NCBI GenBank assembly: GCA_007644065.1
Contig: VJWN01000036.1
Span: forward strand, 62,001-126,000
Direction: 5' to 3'
Origin: Margaritispora aquatica
Lineage: Eukaryota > Ascomycota > Leotiomycetes > Helotiales > Discinellaceae
DNA length: 64,000 nucleotides
A program made the translations under genes and the position numbers. The notes beneath the pieces were generated by a model. That model did not search any database and had not been told where the DNA came from. It saw only the letters and a program-made list of their open reading frames with translations. The first letter of the stretch is position 1, and every line of letters starts with the position of its first letter. Shown piece by piece: positions 43,840 through 57,053 of the stretch.

Positions 43840-46767
43840 AAAACTTTCTTCTGCCGACTTCCGATCGATATATTGATCTGCTAGATGATCCTCATGATGA
43901 TCAGGGTCACCTATTTTCGGAGTATGGAAACATTCATCTTCAAGTGTTGATTTGAAACTTGGAATACCGTGAGAGCTGACCGCGACTTGGTGGGAGGACT
44001 TCCCCTTTCATCTCCTATGTCTTTCTTTAGATTCGCTTGTTTGTTTGATATTCGGACTAAGTATTGAAGTATTTAAAAAGCAGCCGTGATTGATTGGTAC
44101 TTCCAGCAACTCCCCATTTTTGTTCTTATCCTGCAATTAATGCAGAACGGCGAGGCCTTGTGAAGAGGAAATAAATTTCTGGAAATAGAATCATGTCCAC
44201 CTCTTTTAGGAAAAGGGGGAGGGGTGAGATGGTGGGGGATGTACCGCGATGAAGTTTCTTTTTACCCTATCTAGTGAGCGCATGAATTGCGATATGGATA
44301 GAGCTGAGCATGGCGTCATTGAGGGAAACACGATTCACAATCATGGTCAGAGTGAGAAAGCTCGTTCCGGCTCTCGCGATCAACTTGGGCATCCGAAAGA
44401 CGCGTGGACGCGTGTTGTTCTTGTCATTCATTGCCAATCCTTTGCCCAGGAGTGCCGTCATTGGTACCAAGATGTGCATAAGAGCAACGATATTACAGGT
44501 TGTTTTCTCTTTCAAGCAATAACCATATCCGAATTGGGCGAAGGTTGTTATGCATTTACTCGTCCACCTGGCTTACCGATAATCCTCCGCTAGGAACCAA
44601 GAGAAGACCACCAGAAGGTGGATCTGAGCCATGACCAGGTACTGTATTCGAGAAGCTGCTTTTTGTTCGATGCTAATTTCGTCCCATATCGAAGGCGTAT
44701 GGGAGGAGTTTATGACTGACAGGTGGAAGTCTTCTGAAGCTGTGGACAAGCGGTCCGAACTCTGCATCTCAAATCATGTCAACGGAGAGACTCTAAAATA
44801 GTCGGTCCATCCTGGTTCTCGGAACATTTCTGCAGGCTAGAAAGACTTGGGAATGGATGCTGGCTTGTGAGAGGTCACGCCGAGGTCAAGTGTGAGCGTT
44901 GTAATGTTAGAAAGTCAAGCTTTTCACAACTGTGCGGTTTTATCAGTCGAACATCAGGGTATCAGATTCGGATCTCCTTCGCCGTTCGACGGCCCAACAG
45001 GATGCGCAAGACTGGACGTTGACTTTGGAACATGGACAAAGCTTTGTGATTCGATCGCAAGCCGAAGCATACCCCTGGTGAACCCAGTTTCAGATCATCG
45101 ACCTCAAACACCTCGCTAAATACCCATGTTGAAAGCTGACCTCTATCCACCGACTTCAACCACTTCCGAAAGACAACATGAAACTTTCGAGGTGGGCATC
45201 CTCACCAACGGCTCCAAATCCTCAGTTCGTGGTCTCGTTTGGATGTTTTTTCGTCGTCGTAGAATAACCGTCCGAGATGGGCGAACCATTCAAAGGACAG
45301 TTGGCCATTTTGCCACTTGTGTTGGACGTCGTCTTTACCCCACTATGTTCGATAATAAGGCTGATAATGCCGTGTTGTACAAGGCACTACAGGGACATCC
45401 GGGGAGAATCCTAGACAGTGAGGAAGATCTCAAACGGACCCGATCTTGCGACCAAACATGAACCCTGTCCACGGTCTTGGTTGGCTTTCTCACTGAAGGT
45501 TGAGAATTGTAAAAGTTGAAGCTTATTGGATTAAACATTAGTCCAGTTGCTTACTCAAGATCTTCGTCAGGCCTAGATGTTACAAGAAAAGCCCATCTCA
45601 TCAGCAGTCCGTGACCTTCTTGTGGAAGAGGATAAGTTCGGTCTTCTCTTGATGAACAACGATGGTGGGTGGTGGGCCATGTGCATCATATACTCCCTCA
45701 GCATGCCCATCTGAGCCTGGCTTACCCCAGGAAAGGTTCGATGTGATATGGTGGCGTTGACTCGAGACAGGGTGAGCCACCCCCTTCGAGGTTGCTGGAT
45801 GAACACACTTCATCAATGACTGTTCCATACTGGGGGACATGGGAAAGCTCCGAAGACTGAAGAGCCCCTCACCCTAGTCAGCCTCAAAACTCGATACTGC
45901 ACACTGACTCCAGCTGCAAAAAGCACGATGTTCCGCAACAAATGCACCCCAGCTGATGGTTGCCCGCCAAGAGTCGTCGGCACAGCGGGCTTCCTGAGCT
46001 CACCACACAGGTTTTGGGGTTGAGGTTGATGGTTTAGACTTGTATCAGGAACACTCGGACAAGGGCCCTTGAGAACATGAAAAGGCACTTCTACACTTTG
46101 AGAAACCATCCCGATCCCGGGCAAGCCCCCCATTGTGGATCAGCCCGCAACAGGCCTCCCTCGACGACGAACGTATTTTCTTTACTTTCTTCTCTTATAC
46201 CTCTGGGGTCACTGCACTGCCTACTTCCACCCTTTTCGCGTCTTTCCAATCGCAGCTCCTCTGAACTCCAATTCTGTTCGACCAGTCACTCCTTTACGGT
46301 CTTTTTTAATTTCGCTTTTCTTTGCTCTATATACTGGGAGCTGGCTCTCATCTACTTCAAGCCAGGCCGCCGATCACAAACGAGCTTGACTCTGTACTTT
46401 TGCATAGTTCAACTCACCACACTCATTTCCGCTGCCCAACGCACATACCAATTCAGTAATACCTAAACCCACATCCTCATCGCGAGGCATCGTTGTCGAA
46501 TCTTGTTTCATACGCTGCGCTGCAAAAACTTTACTCATTCACTCAAATTCCCGGCAGTGGTATAACCACTTTGAGTTGCACATCCTCCGATCATAACAGT
46601 ACCCGTAAGTTACAAGACCTCGTCTGTATTCCTTCCGATCCCCCACCTGGTGGGTTCCTACGGATATCTTTATAACTTTTGACAAGACTTTACATTGCTG
46701 ACGACGATATTCCTAGGACTGACGCAGTAACTCGCATCGTATTTCATAACGCTGGCGATATCTCACC
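43840..46767. other. 2.9 kb interval; upstream region of the Rua1-type gene
   Basis: Frames on both strands (44249-44593, 44267-44767 minus, 45126-45461, 45573-46133 minus) are short and unrecognised. From about 46180 the sequence becomes strongly CT-rich, typical of a fungal transcription start and long leader. The leader appears to contain an intron, listed separately. Confidence 0.5.
46605..46716 (+). other. Probable 5' UTR intron of the Rua1-type gene
   Basis: GTAAGT donor at 46605, CTGAC branch near 46698 and CCTAG acceptor ending at 46716. Both flanks are non-coding, and the translation start lies 51 bases downstream. Confidence 0.55.
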
Positions 46768-48787
46768 ATGGACCCCAACCAGGCGCAACTGTGAGCCGTT
46801 CTATCCAGTCTCAGTCACTTCCTTTACTTACATTCATCTCCAGTCGCCACCAAATACAAACACCTTCCTTTACTTTCAATCCCAATCCCAAATTTAGGAG
46901 AGATCATCCTCCTCGATCTTTCCCCGCAGTCACTATGAATCAAAATGAAATGAGCATGAAGACGGAGCCAGTGGGATATGGAATGTGGTCCGCAACACCA
47001 CCTCAGATAGTACAGAGACCTCGACCAGCAACGATACATGAGACGGGCTTTTCTTATTGTATGCCAGAGGAGTACACATCTTTGCCAGCATGGGACTCTT
47101 CAACCATGCCTATGCAACCATTTCACGATGGACTGCCTCAGACGTATTCAGTACAGCAAGATTTCTATCCTGGAATCCACAATGGCGAGAGTAAGTCTTC
47201 ATGGAGGCAGAGTACAGTGCTCCGTGGAGATCCAGTTCTAATTCAGCAATCAGATGGGTGGAACGCAAAACCATGCGATGATGGGATGGAGATGCAGAAT
47301 CTCGACACTGATATGCACATGGGACAGCATTACGGATCAGACGACAATGTACCAATTCTGGATCTGAGGTATCAAGGACCTGGAGCAGATTGCGATCGAA
47401 TTAGTTATGATCAGCAGTTCAATTCGCGTCGTATGTCTGGCTCCTCATTCACATTGTCAACCACTGGAGCCCTGTCAGAAATGCCATCATATGAGGATTT
47501 CTCAGCATCACTTTCAGAAGCACCATCATTCAGCTCAGACTATCCACCGACGTCGAATCGCAATTCTTTGATGTCTTCAACGCAGCTGTCGCCAGTCGCT
47601 TCGCCAAGAATGACACCGCAACATCGATCCGAGCTCGTGCGAACACAAAGCCGAGGAAGAGCATCTCCTTCTCCAAGACCCAGCATGCGATCCGCGCCGT
47701 ATACAATGGATGCCTCTCGCAGCAAAAGATGGTCAACGGGATCTTATGCGTTGCCCAATCGAAGACCTTCACCATTTGTGTATCATCAAGGTCACGAGGT
47801 GTTCACACCACATCCACCAAGAATGTCCTCCCGACACTCATCACCAACACTCCCCCACGCTCAATTGCCTCTTAATATGAACAATCTACAGACGCAACAG
47901 CATCCATTCATGCTGAGCAATAACACGGGATTCCACCGAAATAGCATGATGCTCCCATCGAACAACTATCATGAGCCACACCAATTCGAGACCCCACCGC
48001 CTCTACTATCTCATGGATTATTCCGTATGCTACAAAGTAACGCCGATCCGCACTCACTTCACTCACACTATACGGACCTCAGCGATCCGCCTGATCTTTA
48101 TGCTTCGCTTCACGAGGAGCAAGTTCCACCACCACCTGAGGACATGAACCCAAGCGATCCAGATCTCATTCCACACGAGCAAGAGCTCCGTTTTGACGGA
48201 GATCTATACACACCTCGCTGGGTCCGCGGTCATGGAAATAAGCGAGAAGGTTGGTGTGGAATTTGTAAACCAGGTCGATGGTTGGTTCTCAAGAACAGCG
48301 CGTTCTGGTACGACAAAAGTTTCACTCACGGTATCAGCGCCGCAACTGGAAGTCCTTTCCAGGAACCTCAAGAAACACGACGCATGGATGGCAATCCAGA
48401 TGTGTGGGAGGGATTGTGTGGAAGTTGTAACGAGTGGGTTGCTCTTGTGAGCAGCAAGAAGAAGGGCACCACGTGGTTTCGACATGCTTATAAAGTAAGT
48501 CTTGTCTAGCTCGCTTAGTAAAGCAGATTGCTAACAATGAATAGTGCCACACACATCCCAAAATTAAAGATGCGCCGAAGCGACGAAGAGAAAGCAGTCA
48601 TACCAGAGCCCTTGGAGCTGCGACAATGGCAAGACCGAAAGTTGAGCCACCGATGACTCCTCAGATGACGCCTTCGAGCTCAGTCAATAACACGCCTGCG
48701 AATCACAACGGCATGTCGTCCTCTTCATCAATACAATCACGTCGGAAAACAATATCGCCCCTTGATGGCTTAGCGACGATGATTTGA
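46768..48787 (+). CDS. Regulator with C-terminal Rua1-type zinc domain
   Basis: Three exons (46768-46790, 46898-48494, 48545-48787) give 620 residues. The first exon codes only MDPNQAQ and part of Leu; its CACCATGG context and in-phase 107-base intron make it more likely than the internal ATG at 46935. Residues 20-430 are disordered, rich in Ser, Pro, Gln, His and Met. The C-terminal domain (about 443-555) has LYTPRWVRGHGNKREGWCGI, CKPGRWLVLKNSAFWYDK, HGISAATGSPF, WEGLCGSCNEWVAL and, only after splicing, TWFRHAYKCHTHPK followed by a basic region. This is the Rua1_C family, named for Ustilago maydis Rua1, which controls the ustilagic acid cluster. The target here is unknown. Conserved Cys/His residues probably bind zinc. 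Confidence 0.88.
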
Positions 48788-51700
48788 TGCGCAAACATAA
48801 TACTTCCCATCTCATCTCAACTCTCCCTACACATTTCTTTTGTTTTGCTTCCAACGAATTTGTCACTCTCTATTTGTTTGCGTTTTTGTTAGTTTTGCAT
48901 GCACGCGCCTCATCCTCATTTACGAATGAATTACGAATTCCACATTTCACCAAGGAGGCAGGCGGGGCTGGGGATCGGGATTTGGCTGGCTGGCTAAGGG
49001 GTAGCGAAAGGCTTTGCATGGCGTCCGGCGATGGAAAGAAGCAATGGAGAAGAAAAGAAGAGGAAGATGAGGCAACGAGGCTGGAAATCGTAATGGGAAC
49101 TCTCTGTCAATCTGTCTTTTGCTGGCTCAATACTTTCCTTTCGTCATATTTTGCTTGTTTGTATTGGGGTTTTCTTTTTTGCCGCTTTTGTTATGGGTGA
49201 GAGACAAGGGTGGGTATATAGCAGTCAGCTGGTGCTTTTGATGATTTTACGAACGAGCAGTGCAGGCAGAGGGAAAGAGAAAGACCCGGGAGGAGGGCAA
49301 AATACCAGACGACATCGCGTCGAGAATGGGGGATCGGTTCGGATCGGTTGGAGAAAAGCATTAATCGTGAATATATAACTCTGGAGAGAGGAGAAGTGCA
49401 AGCGAAAGGGGAGAATCACCAGAATGAGGAGGAGGAGCAGGAGAGGGTGATCTAGATAGCGCTAATGATACATGATACATATACATACATATTATGAATA
49501 GATCTCCTTATATTTTTGACTTCGTTTCTATTGTTTGGGTCTTCATTGTTTGGCTTTGGGATTTTCCCCACTGCATTTCGAACCCGTTATCTACAATTAC
49601 ATCTACATTCACATTTTACCGCCCCATCCGCGCACTATCCGGATCGAAGGATATTCTAGGAAGGCGGTCTAGGCGGGTCGGAGTCGGAGGAAGAGGGAAA
49701 TCCGGAGTGCGAGTGGGGTCCTGTGATAGGGCTGTGTGGATAAGTAATGGACTGTGTGTTTGATGTCCTTGCATACGGTAGGGCTGGCTGGTTCTGGAAT
49801 CTGATTACGGTCGATACGGTGTTCGGTGAGTGTGGGAGAGACAAGACGCTCTTGATACGCGGCTGAAACGGGTGTGGTGGTGTAGTGTGGCGTGGTGTAA
49901 GATGTGGTGCGGGTGAGCAGCTTTAGCTTCAGGTCTCGCGTGTATCTCGTCGTCTCGTCTCTTTGTTTGCTTGTCTGTTTGTGCTTTCGAGCTCAAAACT
50001 CTGTCAGTAACTTGTGATCTGCTTGAGCTTTCAAGTTCGGCAAATTCAGCCTTGGGCTGATTGTTATGTGGTGCGTGGTGTTGGAGGTGAGTTAGGTTGA
50101 GTTTGCGAGGTGTTTGGACTTTGGACTGCTACCGATTGGGTGTGATCTGCCTGAAGTTTTGTTTTGTTTTCTGGTGTTTTGTTTGGATCTGTTTGAGTTG
50201 GGTTGAGTATGGGCAGAGTTTGTGTTGAACTTGGATAGAGCTCAGATTTGAGTTTGGATCGGAGCTCTCAGACAAGGACAGCTGAGTTTGAGTGAAGTCT
50301 CTCAGTTCTGAGACTTGATTTGAACAATGGACTTGTCTGGCTCGTACTAGAAGTAGAGGGATGATGGATGAGACCAAGCATTCCTGGTGTATCACTTAGT
50401 TGGAATTTGGACGATTTGCCCTAGGATTTAGGTGTTGTCAAGCAGTGCTCTGCAGCTTGTGTTTCCTTCATCTTGTCAGCGTGTGAGAATCTTACTGTTC
50501 TCATTACAAACCACAAAAATGGGCGTTCTTTCCTCGGTAAGCAGGAAACCTTCATGACTGAAGCTTTGGATCAGCCATCAGATGTTTGCCTGGCACGGTG
50601 TCATGTCTAGTCTGAGCTCATAAGCAGCAGGTTTGTGCTCAGATGGCATCTTTCTTTCACTCCAAATCGTTAGTATCATAAAATCTCGTACCTGGCTTCA
50701 GTTCTCTCACCGAGTCGCACTTTCAAGTTCAAGAAGCTCGCGAGGCCCGTGACGTGTTCTGAACGTCGAAACATCTGACTGTGCGTACTCTTGAATTCAG
50801 ACCTGCTGATATATCTTGCGTTGGTGTGATGTTTAGGCATCATGGGGTGCGAGGCAAATATTTCAGACGTCGCACGAAATCTTGGGCAAACTTCAAGAAG
50901 CCAAGATATTTGAGTTCAAGCTCGAGGAGAACATCGGAACCGTACATATTGCCTGTTACGGCGCTGTCCGCGAGGCTATTGGTGCGATGGCTTGACCGAA
51001 GTTTGTGTCGTAAGTACGTCCTTTCTTCTGGACGGCTGGCTCTTCGCTTGCTTTGTTTCAACTTTGATCTTGGGTTTTTGCCTGTGCTCGATCAGGGTTA
51101 GATCCAAAATCTGTTTGTGAATGACTTTCTTGAGTTAATAATGAGATTATTGCCCATTCGAGACACTCAAGCGAGTGTTCTAGTCCACCGGCCAAGCAAG
51201 ACCATCACTGAGCTTTTTCTGATGGTTGTTGACCATAGCGTGCGACATCTCCTCTGATGCGTAAGCGAGGTTCTTGAGCCACGAATGAACCGAGCCCGCA
51301 GTCGCACTCGCTGTTATCTTTCTGAGCAGCCACTATACGACAAGTGTAAGCTGACTCGATTCGATATTAGTCTCCGCGATGTACGGCCTCTGCCCGAGAC
51401 TTTATAGATCAGACGATCGTATGAACCCCTCGAGAGCCAGAGAAACCGAGCCGGCTCCTAATCGGTTTGGCATTCAGGACCTGGCTTACTGTCAGCCACA
51501 TGCAACCGAATGCATTTGAAATTAGTTTGGGACTGTAGTAGAGAAATATCTTGAATTTAAAGATAGTCCTCGAAAATGCAAATATTACTTTGCTAAGATA
51601 ATCAGGCACTGCCACCCATCTAGCAAGAAGATATAGTCCACTTAATTTCGCCAATTTCGAATAATGATCAAGCTAAGCATAAATACAAAGCTACAAGTAA

Positions 51701-53576
51701 CATTGACGTCTAATAGTGTAAAAAAATTGAAATTACTCGGTAGTTTTAGACATAGTAGCAACAATCACCGCTAAGCCGATAGATGCATGAACATCTACAA
51801 TATGCTCCAACTTAGTGCTAGCCACTCGATCATCTTTCCACCCCACCTCCAAAAAAAATACAAACACCTCTATTCAAAAATGAACCCCATGTCCTAGCTT
51901 ACCTTTGTTTCCTTCGATTGAAAGCAGCAAACAGAAATCGGGCTTGCTTGCCTACCTAACCATCTGCCTACCCACCCACCTTAGGTATGTTCCCAACTCG
52001 CTTATTTTGGTGTCACGTTTCCCGGCCCCTTTTCCCGACAACACACCCGCACCCATATCCAGAACCAGCCTCGAAGACCATTGCCCATAAGTGGACATTA
52101 TGCTTGTCATGTATCCGTATCCTCATCCGTGCCGACAGGATATTCCCCTCATGCGGCACCGTTGCCTCTGCCGAAGGATCTGATATATGCCATGCGAGGA
52201 CGGTGAAGAGACGAAGAAAGAGTGTGGTTGTACTGCATATCTGTAGCGACCGTTAGCGTTGAATCAAAGTGTGGGAGGATGATTCTGTGAGAAATGAATC
52301 CTGTGTATGACGAGACTAACGAGAGGATCATGTCGTTCCTTCGCTTTGTGCTATAATTCAACCAAGATGTCATGTTTGCTTACTTGCCTGCCCGTTTCTC
52401 TTGCGCCCTGCAACCCTAACACGATTCACCTTGCATTTGCCTCTGCATTTCGATACTAAACATAAACGCAAGGCAGATCAGATCAGGTCGGCTCTGCGCC
52501 GCCTGGATGAGTCTAATTTTCGACCTCGCTGCACTGCAGTTCATCTTCAGATCAAGTCGCCGACTTCCACAACAAATTCAAGGTCCCCGAGAGCTGAAAG
52601 AAATTCTCCGACCCGGTGCGTGAGTACGTGCCTTATCCTCGTAGCAACAACAGGATGACGGGTCGGGATCGGGTTCATGTGCTCCTGGATCAACGGGATG
52701 ACGGGCTCGGGACCGGACCCGAAGATATGTATGCAAGAGGCTCGATTGAGTATCATTGCATCATCATTATCATTAGCTGCCACACTTCCAGCAAATGAAC
52801 AATGATGTAAGACTGCTGTTTTCTAGAAGCATGACCGATCTTGTTTTCCATGCATAGTCTTGTCGATCGGTGGTGCATGAAGATATGTGTGTAGTGTTCA
52901 AGAGGACAGACGAACAAGAACAGGAACAACATACATGAGAAATTAACGCCAATTGCTCCTTGCTTATCACTAATCAAGTGAAATCTAGTCGCTAGGCAAT
53001 CATATCTTAAAGACAGGATTTTAAGTCATATAGGTCGCACACCAAAAAGCCTACAGGCGCATATCATGCATGCTAGACAATCCACAAAACACTTCTCGCT
53101 AAAAAAAAAGCACGATACAAAGCACAGAAAACAGTTAATCTATTCGAAGCTCCCTCTATCAACCTAATTAATCCTATCTTAACAAATCCCACTCTCAAAA
53201 AACAGCTCGCTAGATAAGAAAATAAACAAGCTATTGATTTCCGCAGAATAGTCAAACTATAACTAAGCTCAACTTCATCCCAGAGCCACAAGAAACGTTT
53301 ACAATGCCTTGAGTATCTCTAATCCATAAAGAGTCCCTGAATACAAATCGGTGAACGTTGTGTACAACCTCCCCAGTCGCATAGCGTAACCCGTGTCGTG
53401 AATACATCAACAAGTAACCAGTTCTGTATCTCCACCCCATCTATCATGATGGTTCAAGATAAGTGATCAGCACCAAAACTTGCACACAATTCGTCTAGGC
53501 ACAAGAATGTCATCCGAGAGATGGCCATTCAACCTTGTTCAAACATCAGTGGCAGAAATTTACGTAATTCCAGCAC
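48788..53576. other. 4.8 kb without a supported gene
   Basis: The first 700 bases are the 3' UTR and flank of the Rua1-type gene. The rest holds only short frames of odd composition (His/Ser/Pro or Leu/Arg-rich) on both strands. A short ATG-initiated stretch, MGVLSS, followed directly by a GTAAGC donor lies at 50519, but no downstream exon could be found. Purine/pyrimidine tracts and GGTTTGTTTTG-like GT-rich stretches near 50.15 kb suggest non-coding transcribed or regulatory DNA. Confidence 0.45.
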
Positions 53577-54996
53577 CTAGATGCTCAGCTTGCAACGCTC
53601 AATAGCAAGACGAAGCCCAACTTCCTCGACCAGAGTCAGCTGAGAGTCAAGGCCGGTCTTGATTTTATGAAGAGCACTCTTGATGGCAATGGTAACATCA
53701 TCGACTGGCTCGGAGCTAACGGCCTTCCAGAGGTTGTCGTAATGCTTGTTCGCCAGCATGGCAACTCTGCGATTTGTCATTACATGGGAGGAATTGCTGG
53801 GGAACTCCTGTACAAAGAGCTGGTTTTGGTCATCCTCCTCGTCGATTTTGATCTCCGGGTTATTGGTATCATCATCATCATCGGTCTCGTTGCCTGCGAA
53901 ACTTTCATTTTCTATGTTCTCGTCCTCGCCGAAGAGATCCTCCTCAATGCTGTTACGATCGGAGGCGTTGGTGGCGGATTCTTCTTTGCTGATATTGTTG
54001 GCAGCCAGATATTCCTCAACAGTAAGACCAGCCTCCACAGCACGTTCGCGGTAGAATTCTCTCTTGTTCTTGTTCTGAGGGTCTTTCCACTTGTAGGTAC
54101 GCTTCTGAAGCTGTCCTCGACCGGTAGTACGGCGTGGCTTGCGGACTGAAGGCGGTTAGTGAATAATCTGCTCGTAGTTACACAACGAGTCATGTGAAAT
54201 GTTTGTGCAAACTTGGGATGACGATGTGCACAAAAAGGCTGGCTACTAGAGGACAAAGATTATACAGTGGAATTAGAGCTCTTCCATATGTTAGTACAAG
54301 AGCTAACAGCTAGCAAACAATTTTTTCTGCAAGTGAGACACCATACTCCGTAGTTAGTGTGGAGTGAATGCAGTGCATTAGACGATACATCTGATTTCAA
54401 GACCCCTGCTGATTTCTTTGAAATGAAAGTTGCATGCAGGAAAAAATTTCGAACTTACCACCATTCTCACGCCTTGGAGCAGGAGTCTTCTTTGGGAGTC
54501 CAAGTATAGTTTGAGGTCCAGGAGCACCGACTTTCTTCTTGGTGGCAGGCTTCTTGACGGCTTTCTTGACGACGTTCCTGGTATTTGGCTTCTCGCCGAG
54601 GTTAGTCTCTTCGTCGTCACTGCCAGCTGCGATGATATCCTCTGAATCATCAACATCACGTAGGGCAGTTCGTGCATTTCCACCACTCTTTGGGCCTTCG
54701 ACTTCAGCACCAAAGATGCTCTTGAAGATCTTGCATCTGAACGCCAGGGCATTTTCACTCAGTGTTCCGTTCTTGACATTGTCGTGCAGTTCAGCGTAGA
54801 TAGCTGCAGAGATGTTCTCGGAGTTCTCAAAGAAGATGGCATCGCGCTTGACGACTGAAGATCTGGATCGAGCATTGAATGAGAGGTGGTTGCTGAAGGA
54901 GGTGCCTGAGGTGAGATCGAGGTTGAATGGATTGTAAACCGAGGCTGCAGCATGATTGTCAGGTTGCACCGCCGAGATTGGAGTCTCCGAGGCCAT
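53577..54996 (-). CDS. Charged nuclear-type protein of unknown function
   Basis: Two exons (54996-54459 and 54145-53577) encode 368 residues. The start chosen is ATG 54996 (MASETPISAVQPD); the open frame above it lacks an ATG. The N-terminal part has FNARSRSSVVKRDAIFFENS and an IYAELHDNVKNGTLSENA helix. The middle is basic (VVKKAVKKPATKKKVGAPGP, RKPRRTTGRGQLQKRTYKWK). Then comes a strongly acidic stretch and a C-terminal helical domain (RRVAMLANKHYDNLWKAVSS). The 313-base intron is long for this genome and could hide a small exon. The composition suggests a chromatin or nucleolar protein. I do not recognise the family. Confidence 0.72.
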
Positions 54997-55538
54997 CTTG
55001 AGATCGAAATGGTAATTGAATATGGAACCTAGCGGAATGTGCAGTTGTTGGGGTTGAGAGAAGAATGGAAGTTTCCTAATAGAAACAAGGTCCTTGAAAT
55101 TGTGAGATTGCAATGCAAGCACGACGAGAGATTGTGGTGCTGCAGTCTGGAGGTTTGATGCTGTGATAGAAATGGCAGGTCCGATAATGTGACCGAGGAA
55201 GAATAGCCTCGCTTAGTACTAGTGTCCTAATCCGGCTCATATTTGATATCCTCAGCCACTAATATATGAGGCTCGAAGAGATTTACTTCCCAGTCAGAAT
55301 CAATCGATAACATGCCTGGGTACAATTTCTCTCAATTTTGGACGAACTAAACATGGCGAGGACAAAAAAGGGAATCTATGTAATACATAGTATTGATCCA
55401 AACTATCTATCTTCATGTCAGATCTGTGAACAACATACATAAATCTAAAAGTAAGATTACTTTACAGCTAGGAGATCTGTAAAAATAAAACAAGAGTTGT
55501 AAAACAGAAAAAAACAAATGGCCACCTCCCATAATCTT
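54997..55538. other. Intergenic region between two minus-strand genes
   Basis: 542 bases: the promoter of the charged protein gene and the 3' flank of the aminotransferase. Nothing else is seen. Confidence 0.5.
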
Positions 55539-57053
55539 CTAAAGCTGTCCGATCTTCTTGAACACTTGATGGATAACATCTGATGTTGCTTGAGCAATGT
55601 GATCAATGTCTGCCTTGGTAACAATGTAGGTTGGTGCAATGATCACATGATCGCCCTTGACACCGTCTACAGTTCCTGTACCAGGGTACATTGCCATGTT
55701 GAATGGAGATGATATGGCTGTGTTGTGAACTCTAGCGGCAACACCGAGCTTTGGGTCGAATGGTTGTTTGGTTGCCTTGTCCTTCACAAACTCAATACCC
55801 CAGAATAGGCCTCGGCCACGGATGTCGCCTACATTAGGATGATTGCCAATGAGGGCCTTGAGACGTTTTTCAAGATAGGCTCCTTGGGTTCTGACATTTT
55901 CCATCAGATTATCTTCGCGCACAATCTTTTGGACCTCCAGGGCAGCAGCAGCCTGTACTGGCATGCCTTGGTAGGTTTGGCCATGGATGAATTGACCAGT
56001 CCCATCCATCAAGGTGTCAATCACTCTCTGAGCAATCAAGACTGCTGCGATTGGTTGATAGCCTGCACCAAGCCCTTTGCCAATAGTTTGGATGTCGGGA
56101 ACAACTCCCTCGTGTTGCCAAGCGTGCAACGTTCCACACCGACCCATACCACTCATCACTTCGTCAAGAATAAAAAGTGCACCATGCTTGTGACAAACGT
56201 CCTTCATGGCTTGAAGGTATCCTGGTACAGAAGGAACACAGCCTAAAGCTGCTCCCACAACAGGCTCCATGATGAATCCGACGACAGTCTCGGGGCCCAG
56301 CTCTTGAAACTTTGCCTCGAGCTCGGCAGCTTTCTTGGCGACAAATGAAGCATCGGACTCACCATCCTCGCGCTGTCTGTACGCATTGCAAGAAGAAATG
56401 TGGTGTACATTTCCCATAAGGAATGGCTTGTACAGAGCTCTTCTTGCAACGTGACCAGAAATGCCAAGAGCACCAATAGTGTTTCCGTGATAAGATTCTT
56501 CACGAGCAATGAAGTTAACACGAGCGGTGTTCTTGTCCTTCTCATAGAAATATTGACGGGACAACTTGATGGTAGCTTCCATAGCTTCGGAACCTAGCCC
56601 AAAAGAATTAATGGCGATCTTGATATGAAGGTTCTCGGACTAACCTGAGCCAGTTAAGTAGACTCTACCCATTTTTCCTTCAGTGCCAGCAATCAATTCC
56701 TTGCAAAGAGCTTCGACAATCTCAGCTCCGAAGAAAGTGGATGCCATGTAAGGTACACCAGTGCTCAACTGGTCAATAATGGCTTTGATGACTCTCTGAT
56801 TGCCATGTCCCAAGCAGGAAACTGCTGCTCCAGACGTGGAATCAAAGATGGTACGTCCATCAGTAAGATACAAATAGTTGCCATTACCTCCCTTCACTAC
56901 TGGAAAAGACTTGTGCAGATCTCGGTCGAGCAGGAACTCGGTCTGCTTGTTGGCAGAAACACCGTCTTTGTTGGTAATAGGCACATGCTGGGTGAGGGGT
57001 CTGATTGATAATCTCTCTTGGGATTGCAAGTCGGTCACAGCGGATGGTGCCAT
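55539..57053 (-). CDS. Class-III PLP-dependent aminotransferase
   Basis: Two exons (57053-56645, 56593-55539) encode 487 residues. Class-III (fold type I) features appear in order: YLYLTDGRTIFDSTSGAAVS, LGHGNQRVIKAI, VYLTGSGSEAMEATIKLSRQ (the intron splits the second Gly of GSGSEA), ESYHGNTIGALGISGH, FIMEPVVGAALGCVP, LFILDEVMSGMGRCGT with the cofactor-contacting Asp280, and DIQTIGKGLGAGYQPIAAVL with the Schiff-base Lys309. The C terminus carries RGRGLFWGIEFVKDK and IIAPTYIVT. All key residues are present, so the enzyme should be active. The amino donor and acceptor cannot be read from sequence. The acetylornithine, GABA and adenosylmethionine-8-amino-7-oxononanoate branches are possible relatives. 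No targeting peptide is apparent. Confidence 0.9.

Noticed and set aside
44267..44767. Minus-strand frames near 44.3-44.8 kb resembling membrane protein pieces
   Set aside because: Hydrophobic stretches exist (LLVVFSWFLAEDY) but frames are broken and no family motif or splice model joins them.
45573..46133. Minus-strand ORFs upstream of the Rua1-type gene
   Set aside because: No family resemblance, poor start contexts, and they lie in a probable promoter region.
50519..50700. MGVLSS followed by a GTAAGC donor as a first exon
   Set aside because: No second exon in phase with coding character could be found downstream.
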